Shown: positions 53,880-64,000 of the stretch, in pieces
Layout: every line of letters begins with the position of its first letter
Position numbering within the stretch: position 1 is the first letter of the stretch
Source of the DNA: Myxocyprinus asiaticus
Lineage: Eukaryota > Chordata > Actinopteri > Cypriniformes > Catostomidae
Assembly: GCF_019703515.2 (NCBI RefSeq)
Contig: NC_059362.1
Location: 44,195,826-44,259,825 of the forward strand
Direction: 5' to 3'
DNA: 64,000 nt
Notes under the pieces: model-generated
Databases searched by the model: none
The model's input: the letters and a program-made list of their open reading frames with translations, nothing else
What the model was told of the DNA's origin: nothing
Translations under genes and position numbers: made by a program

Positions 53880-54599
53880 TCTCCGGTTACTCTTGTAACC
53901 GTGGTTCCCTGAGATGAAGGGAATGAGACATTGCTGAACGCTTTGGGAAAATTCCTTTTCCACAACCTAGTTGAAGCCTTTGTATCATAACGCCAGTCTT
54001 ATGATTGATTGAGCCCCACCATTTTAGGCGCGTATTTGCCCTAAATAAGCGGGCACTCACACACCATTTCTTCAGAATTTTCTGACTGAGTACAAGAACG
54101 CGTCACTCGTACCTCGAAACTCTGAAGTAGTAGTGTGGCCAAGTTTGCAATGTCTCGTTCCCTTCATCTCAGGGAACTGAGTTTACAAGAGTAACCGGAG
54201 ACGTTCCCTACCGATTCAGTTCACGAGACATTGCTGAACACTTTGGGGATTGAAGTCCCATCACGCCGCGCTACGTAACGTAATACCCTTAGATGCACCA
54301 GGGTATAAAACACTTAGAAGTATACGTATATAAGATCACTGCCTGTCCGGCGGTGACTTAGTACAATATCTCTTTAGTGTGTATGAAAATGAATAACCTC
54401 ACATGGTGAAAACCAGACGGGAAGTTAATCTTAGTCTGAGGATGTATATGAGACATATAATACACACAGTATAATTTAACCCCTTCGTACCAGAGGTAGG
54501 GAGGGAGGTTTTATTGTTTTTATTGGAAGTGCTTGTGACTTCTAGTGGGAGTACATTGGGCAGCAGCCTACACAGGCGACTGTATTAAAATATAACAAG

Positions 54600-55940
54600 T
54601 AGCCTGCCCTTGATAAGGGGTTCGGGCTCACCTGACGGATGTTGGAATAGTAAGTTTTCTAGACAGAGAGGACTCGTGAAGTGATGGATGCCACGTCTAG
54701 GTTCTAAAACCTCACGAGCATGTTTTGCGAAGACCATCCTGCTGCAAAGCATATATCCTGTATGGATATATCATTTGTCCATGCCCATGAAGTGGCCATG
54801 CCTCTAGTTGAATGCGCTTTCACACCAATAGAGCATCTCACGCCCTGTGATTCATAATCAAGCTATTGCATCAACGATCCAGTGAGATAGCCTTTGTTTT
54901 TAGACAGACATGCATTTTGTGCATCCGTCATAACAATCAAAGAGCTGATTTGACAATCTAAACTGGCGAGTGCGCTCCACATACGTGTGCAATGCCCACA
55001 CAGGGTATAATAAATGTGCTACCTGCTCCTCATCTCAATGGAGAAGGTGGAGAAGAGAAAGCTTGTAGGTGCACTATCTGAGCCATAAATGGTGTGGAAA
55101 GCACCTTAGGCACACGGCCTTTTTTGGGTTTGATGGTGGCTTTTGAAAGCCCAGGACCGAATTCCAGACATGAACTTTCAACCGACAGTGCCTGTATATA
55201 GCCAACCTGTTTGACTGAGGCTAGAGCCAACAGCAGTGCCATCTTTAAAGAGAGCACACATAACTCAATGGATTCCAAAGGTTCGAACAGGGGGCTTGAG
55301 AGTGCCCTCAGCACTAGATTCAAGTCCCATGTTGAAACCGTTGCAAGGCGAGGGGGATTCAAGCGCCTCACTCCCCTAAGGAACTTTATGATTATATCGT
55401 GTCTGCCTATAGAGGAGCCAGCCTCTGGGGCGTGAAATGCCGAGATGGTCACTACATAAACCTTAAGCGTTGACGGAGTAAGACCTGCATCCAACCACTA
55501 TTGAAGGAATGTAAGGATCTCCTTTCTGGGGCAATTCACTGGGTCTTTACTGCATAAAGAGCACCAATTCATAAACAAATGCCATTTTAGTGCATAGAGG
55601 CATATTATAGATGGGGCTCTAGCCTGCAAAATGGTGTTTATTACAGACTGAGCCAATTCTGGCTCATTCATTATGCTCCGTTCAGGGGCCATATGTGTAG
55701 GTTCCACAGCTCTGGCTGGGGATGCCAAATTGTGCCCTGCGCATGAGAGAGCAGATACCATCTCAGCAGTATTTCCCATGGAGGGCCGCCAAATATCTAC
55801 ATAATTTCCAGAAACCATGGCTGGTTGGGCCATTTCGGTGCAATCAACAGAACCATTTCCTTGTCCTCTCAGACTTTGCTGATGACAGTGTGGAGGAGAC
55901 GTATCAGGGGAAATGCATATTTGCGTGTTGTCGCCCACTT
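54600..55940 (-). pseudogene. DIRS-like tyrosine recombinase remnants
   Basis: Two open stretches: 55938-55498 (ARAPSIICLYALKWHLFMNW, core-binding start) and 55494-55030 (GLTPSTLKVYVVTISAFHAP, LEPLESIEL-like helices, SKATIKPKKGRVPK). Beyond 55030 the frame (CPVWALHTYVERTRQF-like, then LEAWPLHGHGQM) is broken by several stops. The order and the mix of helices match a phage-type integrase fold. Confidence 0.7.
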
Positions 55941-56128
55941 GTGAGCCAAGGCGTCCACTCTCAATGGGGCTTGGGACATGGAGTACCTAAGAGGGCAGTG
56001 GGCTGTCTCTGTGGGCCGGACAGTTCCCAAATCTTCATAACTGTTTGAAGACGAAGTCTCCATTCCCCTGCCATTGGCCCCTGGCGCGACAGCATGTCTG
56101 GTCCACAGTTCAAACAACCCGGGACATA

Positions 56129-57701
56129 CAGGTGCATCTCAATAAATTAGAATGTCGTGGAAAAGTTCATTTATTTCAGTAGTTCAACTCAAATTGTGAA
56201 ACTCGTGTATTAAATAAATTCAATGCACACAGACTGAAGTAGTTTAAGTCTTTGGTTCTTTTAATTGTGGTGATTTTGGCTCACATTTAACAAAAACCCA
56301 CCAATTCACTATCTCAAAAAATTAGAATACATCATAAGACCAATAAAAAAAACATTTTTAATGAATTGTTGGCCTTCTGGAAAGTATGTTCATTTACTGT
56401 ATATGTACTCAATACTTGGTAGGGGCTCCTTTTGCTTTAATTACTGCCTCAATTCGGCGTGGCATGGAGGTGATCAGTTTGTGGCACTGCTGAGGTGGTA
56501 TGGAAGCCCAGGTTTCTTTGACAGTGGCCTTCAGCTCATCTGCATTTTTTGGTCTCTTGTTTCTCATTTTCCTCTTGACAATACCCCATAGATTCTCTAT
56601 GGGGTTCAGGTCTGGTGAGTTTGCTGGCCAGTCAAGAACACCAACACCATGGTCATTTAACCAACTTTTGGTGCTTTTGGCAGTGTGGGCAGGTGCCAAA
56701 TCCTGCTGGAAAATGAAATCAGCATCTTTAAAAAGCTGGTCAGAAGAAGGAAGCATGAAGTGCTCCAAAATTTCTTGGTAAACGGGTGCAGTGACTTTGC
56801 TTTTCAAAAAACACAATGGACCAACACCAGCAGATGACATTGCACCCCAAATCATCACAGACTGTGGAAACTTAACACTGGACTTCAAGCAACTTGGGCT
56901 ATGAGCTTCTCCACCCTTCCTCCAGACTCTAGGACCTTGGTTTCCAAATGAAATACAAAACTTGCTCTCATCTGAAAAGAGGACTTTGGACCACTGGGCA
57001 ACAGTCCAGTTCTTCTTCTCCTTAGCCCAGGTAAGACGCCTCTGACGTTGTCTATGGTTCAGGAGTGGCTTAACAAGAAGAATACGACAACTGTAGCCAA
57101 ATTCCTTGACATGTCTGTGTGTGGTGGCTCTTGATGCCTTGACCTCAGCCTCAGTCCATTCCTTGTGATGTTCACCCAAATTCTTGAATCAATTTTGCTT
57201 GACAATCCTCATAAGGCTGCGGTTCTCTCGGTTGGTTGTGCATCTTTTTCTTCCACACTTTTCCCTTCCACTCAACTTTCTGTTAACATGCTTGGATACA
57301 GCACTCTGTGAACAGCCAGCTTCTTTGGCAATGAATGTTTGTGGCTTACCCTCCTTGTGAAGGGTGTCGGTGATTGTCTTCTGGACAACTGTCAGATCAG
57401 TAGATTGTGTAGCCTAGTGAACCAAACCGAGAGACCATTTTGAAGGCTCAGGAAAAATTTGCAGGTGTTTTGAGTTGATTAGCTGATTGGCATGTCACCA
57501 TATTCTAATTTTTTGAGATAGTGAATTGGTGGGTTTTTGTTAAATGTGAGCCAAAATCATCACAATTAAAAGAACCAAAGACTTAAACTACTTCAGTCTG
57601 TGTGCATTGAATTTATTTAATACACGAGTTTCACAATTTGAGTTGAATTACTGAAATAAATGAACTTTTCCACGACATTCTAATTTATTGAGATGCACCT
57701 G
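56129..57701 (-). mobile_element. Tc1/mariner element, second family, copy 2, inside the DIRS element
   Basis: 1573 bp with the same ends as the 40011-41538 copy, flanked by TA. Inverted terminal repeats are about 200 bp. It separates the recombinase part of the DIRS-like element from the RNase H part, so it inserted later. Confidence 0.93.
56409..57179 (-). pseudogene. Tc1/mariner transposase, 256 open codons, N-terminus cut by a stop
   Basis: The open part runs from LGEHHKEWTEAEVKASRATT to the natural end KAKGAPTKY. It holds the three catalytic regions: LFSDESKFCI, FQQDLAPAHTA and [12 protein letters not shown]. Just upstream the sequence reads QN-stop-FKNLG, with TGA at 57191-57189 where copy 1 has CGA (QNRFKNLG). 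A single CpG transition therefore separates this copy from a longer frame; I did not trace the rest of the N-terminus base by base. Confidence 0.88.
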
Positions 57702-58201
57702 TATGTCATGCGCACACAAGGAGGCGTTGCACCAGGCTCAAAATTGCAAGCAATCGAGTGCCACCCTTGCAATTTATGTACGCTACCACTGACATATTGT
57801 CTGAACGAATCAGAACGTGATAATTCACTATGTTGGAATAGAAAGCTTTCACCGCTAAGATGGCTAGCATTTCCAAGCAGTTGATGTGCCACACCCGTTT
57901 CGCACCTGTCCAAGTTCCGAAAGCCGGGCTTCCATCGCACAGTGAGCCTCAACCCATATTGGATGCATCCGTGGTCACCACTTTTCATCTGAAAACCTGA
58001 CCCAGCATCACACCCTGCTGATAAAAGTTTGGAGCTGTCCATGGTTCTAGAGCAGCACGGTGACGCGCATGCGCCCCTGATGCCAGGCGTGACTCTGTAC
58101 GTGGTGTTTGAGCCAGCACTGGAGAGGTCTCATGTGTAAAAGACCTAACGGTATGACTGCGGATGCTGCCGCCATAAAACCCAGCATTTTCTGAAAAGAC
58201 T

Positions 58202-59077
58202 TCAGTGGAAATGTTTTTCCCAGTTTGAACTGAAACAGACACTAGTGAATGGTCTGGAACCATGGACACGCTCGCTCGTGAGGTCCACACGCATGCTCAT
58301 GGAGTCAACCCCCAAAAAGGAGATTTGTTGGCTGGGGGAAAGTGTGCTTTTTGCCCAGTCGACATTGATACCCAGGCTGTTCAAATGGTGAAGTATAATG
58401 TCCCTGTGCTCGCATAACAGAGCCTCTGATAGGGCCAGTAATAGCCAATCGTTGAGGTAATTTAGAATGCGCATGCCGTTCATCTTCAAAGGGGCAAGTG
58501 CCGCATCGACACATCTCGTGAACGTATGTGGTGCCAGAGACAATCCAAAGGGAAGGACTTTGAATTGATATGTCATCCCTTCGAACGCAAATCTCAAGAA
58601 AAGCATGTGGCGCGGTACAATTTGGATATGAAAATACGCGTCCTTAAGATCTATTGACGCAAACCAGTCCCATGGGCGGATGTGCGATAAGATCTGTTGC
58701 TGACTTAACATCTTGAATGGTCATTTTGCCAGCGTGCGATTCAAGCGTCTCAGATCTAGGAACGACCGAAGCCCGCCGTCTTTTTTCACAGGGTTGTCGA
58801 GAAGAACGGCTTTTTCAGTGTCACGCATCTCTGTGAGTGTTAACCAGTCATGCCGGTCCAAATTACCCATCACCTTTCCAATGGCCTGTGCGGTAACTTT
58901 AGTAGCTCGCAGCACCAGATCTGTGGCGGTGTGGAGCTCTTTAACCACATCAGGGTTCGGGCCTTGCTCAATTACATCTTTGAGGAGCTTTGCCTGAAAG
59001 ACTTGAAGCACTTCCATGCTATGGAGCACCGAACCAGCCTGACCCGCTGTGTAAGCTCTTCCAGCCAGTGTGGACAT
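58202..59077 (-). pseudogene. DIRS-like reverse transcriptase, catalytic YLDD changed to YLND
   Basis: Two adjoining minus-strand frames. The first (59077-58721) ends VKKDGGLRSFLDLRRLN. The second (58711-58202) has WFASIDLKDAYFHIQI, FRFAFEGMTYQFKVLPFGLS-like text and ILNYLNDWLLLA. The motif that is YLDDWL in DIRS/Ty3-type enzymes reads YLNDWL (Asn codon at 58453-58451). The two frames are separated by a stop after RTLAK. Loss of the Asp should abolish polymerisation. Confidence 0.85.
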
Positions 59078-59195
59078 CAGTCAGCATGGCTTGGAAGGGT
59101 GGGTGGCGCGGGATTTCCATCCCACAGGGGCAAAGGTACAGAGATGTGCTGCAACCGCCTCTTCAATAGAGGGAAGCTTAGCATATCCCTTATCC

Positions 59196-59597
59196 TCAGC
59201 GTGGTCCACTGTTGTGAGGACCGCAGCTCCTCCGATCTGGATGCAAGACAAATAGGGTGCACCAGGTCATTGTGAGCTCATCGTGGACTACCGGGAAGAA
59301 CCGTGCAGTTTTCCGGACCGTGGCCTGCTGGTGGCGGCCGGCCTGCAGGAACCATTCGTCTAGGCAAGACTTTGCCAGCTCCTCTGGTGGGGACCACTCA
59401 AGACCGAGCTCCTCAATCACCCGTGTGAGGATGCGAAGAAGCTCTCTATCAGTGGCCAGTGCGCGCTCCTCACCCTCACTGGGGGAAGGGGCTGCAGCAT
59501 TCTCCATGGACCATTCTCCCATGTCCGATGCCGCGAGAGACACAGCATCGTTATCATTATCATACCTGCCAAAGACGACCACACCGCATACATTCAT
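59196..59597 (-). pseudogene. DIRS-like gag-region fragment
   Basis: 133 codons: ASDMGEWSMENAAAPSPSEG, then ELLRILTRVIEELGLEWSPP and FFPVVHDELTMTW. It lies upstream of the reverse transcriptase in the same orientation and resembles gag-region proteins of fish DIRS elements as I know them. Its end drifts out of frame (HPDRRSCGP). Confidence 0.6.
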
Positions 59598-59730
59598 AGA
59601 GGGCCGGAGGTCGTCACATGTGTAAAATTCGGAAGAAATGGTGTGTATGGGCGGGGCTCAAACGCCATTGCCAATAATAAGATTGCCATTATGATACAAA
59701 GGCTTCAAGCGTTCAACTTTGATCGATAGG

Positions 59731-59980
59731 GAGCTGAATTTAAGACATTTTCAGGAACCGCGGGAACCCTGCAGGGACAATATTAGGCACTTTCCACAAA
59801 TATGGCACAAAGTGGTTTACCAGCACAAATTCCAAGTTCTTTAGAATGAGAACTATGAAATACTGCATCAAATTTGAACTTTTTATGTTTATTGATAGAA
59901 AATAATGCATGTCCAAAAGTTTGGCACCAGGGTTGTCAACAATTGTAAACCTCATAAAAAATAAATGTGAAATAAAACAG

Positions 59981-60039
<59 letters not shown>

Positions 60040-60074
60040 CATTGTGTTTGGCCTCCAGTCGTTGACATTTCTGA
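59731..60074. other. End of hAT-like element and (TA)n microsatellite
   Basis: gaatttaagacattttcagg then aaccgcgggaaccctgcagg is the probable right end of the element that begins near 52896. A run of about 27 TA units occupies 59985-60038. No gene was found. Confidence 0.55.
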
Positions 60075-61135
60075 AAGGGATAGTTCACCCAAAAATGAAA
60101 ATTCAATAATTGTTTACTCACTCCTGTGTTGTTATAACCCTATATGGCTTTCTTTCTTTTTCTTAACACAAAGGAAGAAATAGTGAAAAAATATGGTTCT
60201 CAGTGATGTCATACAATGGCAGTTTATGGTGACCAAAAGAACACAAAAGTATAATTCAGAAGTCTAATCAATTATTCCATGAGTCTCATGATTGTCATGA
60301 AAGCATACGATAAGGTTTGGAGAGAAACAATCCAAAATCTAATGTATTATTTAGTGAAAGTGTTCACTGAACGTTGATCTCCAGAAACAGTTCACGAAGC
60401 CCCCTTGTGACATTGGGGCGTTCAAGAGAAAACTAGTTTGTTTATCTAAAAATAGGGATAGCAACAACAGAACACAACACAGCTGCACAAAAACCAGAGA
60501 ACAGAACTTACGAATTGATGCATTTCTATGCCTAGCCTTATTTTTTTAAACAGAGTATTCAGAAATCAAACAGAAACATAGAGGAGGCTACAGGCAGCCA
60601 CAATCACACCGTGTCCAAACCTGACAGCAGACAATATGTGATAAAAGGTATATTTCTATGGAAATCAGAGTTTTTGTCCTAACCAGCCATGATGAGCAAT
60701 GGTACATTCTTGTTTTCTGTTTTCGGCATCCCGCGGGTAACTCCGTCCACTGTGAACTGGCACCAGTCCAGAAACTTTCAAAACTGTTGCTCTCGTGTCC
60801 TATTATGAACGTGCACAGGAGATTAATGGTCAGTGAACACTTTCTCTAAATAATACATTTGATTTCGGTTTGTTTCTCACCAAACCTTATCGTATGCTTT
60901 CATAACAATCATGAGTCTCATGGAATATTTTATTAGACTTCTGAATTATACTTTTGTGTTCTTTTGAAGCTTGAAGAGGTGGTCACCATAAACTGCCATT
61001 GTATGACATCACTGAGCACATTTTTTTCACAATTTCTCCCTTTGTGTTAAGAAAAAGAAAGTCATATAGGGTTAAAACAACACATGGGTAAGTAAACAAT
61101 GACTGAATTTTCATTTTTGGGTGAAATAATCCTAA
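60075..61135. mobile_element. Palindromic MITE with about 300-bp inverted arms
   Basis: The left arm (ggatagttcacccaaaaatg, tgtcatacaatggcagttta, aagcatacgataaggtttgg) reappears in reverse complement in the right arm (ccaaaccttatcgtatgctt, taaactgccattgtatgaca, catttttgggtgaaataatc). The roughly 450-bp middle is unique and has no transposase. Confidence 0.88.
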
Positions 61136-61851
61136 GGTTAAGCTCCTTTCACTGATCATTTGTTGAAAAATGACAAATTTTGTCCCTTTTTAAAGAGTTT
61201 CAGGCCCTATTTTATACCATATTTGTGGATAGTGCCACACGTTAAGCCAAAACACTGTACATTTAATATGAAAAAGTGAAACATATCATGACAAGGCATC
61301 ATGTTGATTTATGCCGTTTGATCTTTGGAATGGCATAACTCAAACAAAGCTCACATTCTCATCTCTGCACCACATGTTTTCTGGATGAGAGCAGAAGAAG
61401 ATTACAGACCTGTACGAGTGTTTACCACAGAGTATCATAATGCACACAAGATGTGCTCTGATTCATTAGCAGACATCTACGAGTGCTTTTGTGTTTTACT
61501 GAACGAAGAGGATTTAATCCTCCCGTTTCCGGTCACGATAGACCGTACGGAAAAAATTTTCTGCCACCTCATTAGTGCGGCCCACATGGACAGCTTTATC
61601 TAACAGGAAACGCATCATAACATTTCTCCAGGGTTTCCCTTTTCAGTTCAAATCCTCAACATTCATGTCTGATGCATGTTTATAAACAAAATATTTCCGA
61701 TCCAGTGTAAAAACACTGATTAGATGGCGCATAAGAGGAAGTTGTCTTCTTCAGCTAGTTTATTTAAACGGAACCCCACCTGTCTAGCTTGAAAATATTT
61801 ATCTTTCAAGATTGATATCAGCTGTTATCTAATAGATTACAAATCTATTTA
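61136..61851. other. Unassigned region with a 92-codon ORF
   Basis: An ORF at 61325-61603 (MEWHNSNKAHILISAPHVFW..., AAHMDSFI) has no family I recognise, no evident promoter and no visible splice context. The rest is AT-rich. I do not call it a gene. Confidence 0.3.
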
Positions 61852-62482
61852 AAGGAATATTCTGGGTTCAATACAAGTTAAGCTTAATTGACTGCATTTC
61901 TGGAATGATTACAACAAAAAATGTATTTTGACTCGTTCCTCCTTTATGTATATAAAACAATCTGGGTTACAGTGAGGTACTTACAGTGGAAGTGAATGGG
62001 GTCAATCCATAAACGTTAAAATTCTGCTTCAGAAGAACCATAAGACACAAACAATATGCGTATTAACATGATTTTAGTGTGATAAAATTTCTTACCAACC
62101 TTTTTTGTGTAAAGTTATATCCAAGTTTACAACTTTGTCGCAATGACAACGTAACGCTGTAAACCCTAAAATCCTAAAACAACTGTGAAAATTACGATTT
62201 AAACAACTTTAAAGCTCAAATAATACAAGCATTTTAACATAAAAATGAATTTTTATAAAATGTTAACCTTCACAATTCTGCCTTTAAGCCCTCTAAAAAT
62301 TGGCCCCATTCACTTCCATTGTAAGTGCCTCAGTGTTACATTGATTTTTTATACAAGGAGGGACGAGTTGAAAGTATTATTATTTTTATTTTTTTTTATG
62401 TATATTTTTGTGGTAATCAACATTGTCACAAATGCTGTTGATTGAGCTTAACTTGTTTTGAACCCCGAATACTCCTTTAATA
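61852..62482. mobile_element. Palindromic MITE, family A, copy 5 (nearly full)
   Basis: The left end aaaggaatattctgggttca and the right end gaaccccgaatactccttta are inverted. Inner pairs include cagtgaggtacttacagtgg and ccattgtaagtgcctcagtg. About 630 bp, the most complete uninterrupted copy in the window. Confidence 0.85.
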
Positions 62483-64000
62483 TTATAATTTATGGCCAGA
62501 TTCCCCTACAGGCCTTTTTGAGAAAATGTAACTCATGTTAATAATATGCTTTAAAACCATCCAAAATGTTACAGCAAGTATTTTAATTGAATATTTACAC
62601 TCTTTAAATATTGTGAGGAATCTTTACAGAGTTACACACTTGTGCACTTATTTCATGTGGTAAATTAAAAGTGAAGTGTGTAATTTCTGTGCCACTAGTG
62701 GCACCAAACAAAACTGGAAAACTAGTGGTATTTTTATACTTTTTTGTGTGTGCAAAAATCAAGTCATTTAGTGATCATTTAGAAGAGAAATAACCATAGT
62801 TTTACAGAAAGTCAACATTTGAATGGCTTACTTACAGCTGTTTTTACACATTAAACTAAGACAGAAAGTAGACATCAAAAAGATTACCCACTTTACTTTT
62901 AAACAGCTTGATAGGACCACCTCAACACATTTAACTCCTTTTGGAAGGAATATCCTTAGCTGTTTTCTTCCTCCAAAGACAAATGAAAAGATTAAACAAA
63001 ACGTAATTTAGTTACTAAGTACCTTATTAAAGCAAATTGAAAAAAAAAAAAAAAAGAAAAAAGAATCCTTAGATCCCACACTGTAACAGCATCATTCGGT
63101 TGATCTCTAGGAAACTGTATTGCTGTGTTTTTGATCTTCTTAGAATAGCACATGCATCAAAACATGTCACTTTCACATAAACATGTTCGTAAGACCACCT
63201 CCATAGAGAGGCCTGTCAGAATGTAAACAAACCATGTCTGCCCGGCAACAGTCTCCGAATCAAACATGTTGTCTGAGAGTGCATTGATCATTTGTAGTGA
63301 ATCAGGTTGACATGGAAACAGCATGTTGTGGAGACTGTTAGTGTGCAAAGTAACAGAGTATTTTAATATGTTGTTTGCATAAATTACTTGAATTTTAATA
63401 TATGCAACTTTTATTGTTAAGTCATTAAGTTATTATTATTTGTTTTTGTATAAAATGCTATAAATGTTGTAAAAGAATTATGAAACCAACAAGGACACAA
63501 AAAGTAAATTTCTGTGAATACTCCACACTGAACATGAGTTCAAAGTCATTTTGATATATTTTTCCTTTAAAGTAAACAAAATGTCATGTGAGGCAAAAAA
63601 CTAAATAAAGTCTAATTTAATGCTAAAATCATCCAAAAAATTATAATAAATAAATAAATAATAATAATATTAATATATATGTTTTGGCATGTGTAGTGCA
63701 GAATAAATTTTTATTATTATTATAAAAAAATAAATTAAAAAAAGCAGTGTAACAATTCTGGAAAAACTTGAAAAACTAATCAAAAATGTTTGTCCACCAA
63801 ATCAAAGTCAGGTGGTGTAACCAACATGTAAGTTGCGGGTTTGCTGTCATGTGACAAAAACAACAACAACAACAACATGGAGAGGACCCCTTTAGGCCCT
63901 CATGACTGTGTGTCAGGTATTTTGATAATTTTATGAAAAGGCACATTTTGGTTAAATGGAGTAACCCTAAGCATCCAATTATTCAGTTATAATTTTTCAA
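62483..64000. other. AT-rich terminal region, no gene recognised
   Basis: Short microsatellites (poly-A at 63040-63055, aac repeats near 63862-63876, taa-rich 63640-63740). No exon or transposon end was identified. Confidence 0.45.

Larger units (their letters stand above)
53880..59730 (-). mobile_element. DIRS-like tyrosine-recombinase retrotransposon, decayed
   Basis: Order along the minus strand: gag-like region (59600-59080), reverse transcriptase (59080-58200), RNase H-like (about 58000-57700), then tyrosine recombinase (55940-54600). The left end carries a 325-bp inverted pair (ctccggttactcttgtaacc at 53882 and its complement near 54185). A block gttgaagcctttgtatcat (about 53971) is inverted at about 59693. 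Inverted and internal repeats rather than LTRs fit DIRS elements. The interior is split by a Tc1/mariner copy, and several frames are broken. Confidence 0.82.

Noticed and set aside
59909..60121. ORFs with Ile-Tyr repeats
   Set aside because: Translations of a TA microsatellite.

Overview
The window is animal nuclear DNA, almost certainly from a teleost and most likely a cyprinid-type fish. The genes have spliced exons and long introns filled with transposons. These include Sleeping Beauty-type Tc1 elements, a second and third Tc1/mariner family, an L2/CR1-like LINE, a DIRS-like retrotransposon, about 420-bp tRNA-derived SINEs, palindromic MITEs and GATA/GACA arrays. No bacterial operon, CRISPR array, rRNA gene or functional tRNA gene is visible.

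Layout. (1) Bases 836-8348, plus strand: the last twelve coding exons of crnkl1, a HAT-repeat spliceosome protein; its first exon(s) lie upstream of the window. One intron (1468-2536) has AT-AC ends with U12-type donor and branch-point sequences. (2) Bases 8440-11170: a roughly 2.3-kb imperfect palindrome between two convergent genes. (3) Bases 11375-16969, minus strand: complete naa20 (NatB catalytic subunit) in six coding exons totalling 178 codons plus stop, including a 25-nt microexon. Two Sleeping Beauty-type elements sit in its introns; one has a full 340-codon transposase in which the first catalytic Asp is Asn. The convergent naa20/crnkl1 pair matches vertebrate synteny as I know it. 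(4) Bases 18623-49003, plus strand: a cd109-like gene (alpha-2-macroglobulin family, thioester GCGEQ present) spread over 30 kb. It has several apparent lesions and missing exon blocks and is called a pseudogene. Its introns hold a LINE, SINEs, three kinds of Tc1/mariner or hAT-like elements and two GATA/GACA arrays. (5) Bases 49.3-51.8 kb: a tandem satellite of 52- and 109-bp units. (6) Bases 53.88-59.73 kb, minus strand: a decayed DIRS-like retrotransposon with a Tc1/mariner element inserted in it. (7) Bases 60.07-64.0 kb: palindromic MITEs and AT-rich DNA with no gene recognised.

The two intact-looking genes are housekeeping functions (pre-mRNA splicing and N-terminal acetylation) and need not act together. 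The most informative signals are the minor-class intron inside a spliceosome gene, the layered decay of cd109, a readable insertion order among nested transposons, and catalytic Asp-to-Asn changes in two unrelated elements. I found no clear evidence for a wholly new system. All family calls are from reading the sequence, without database searches.
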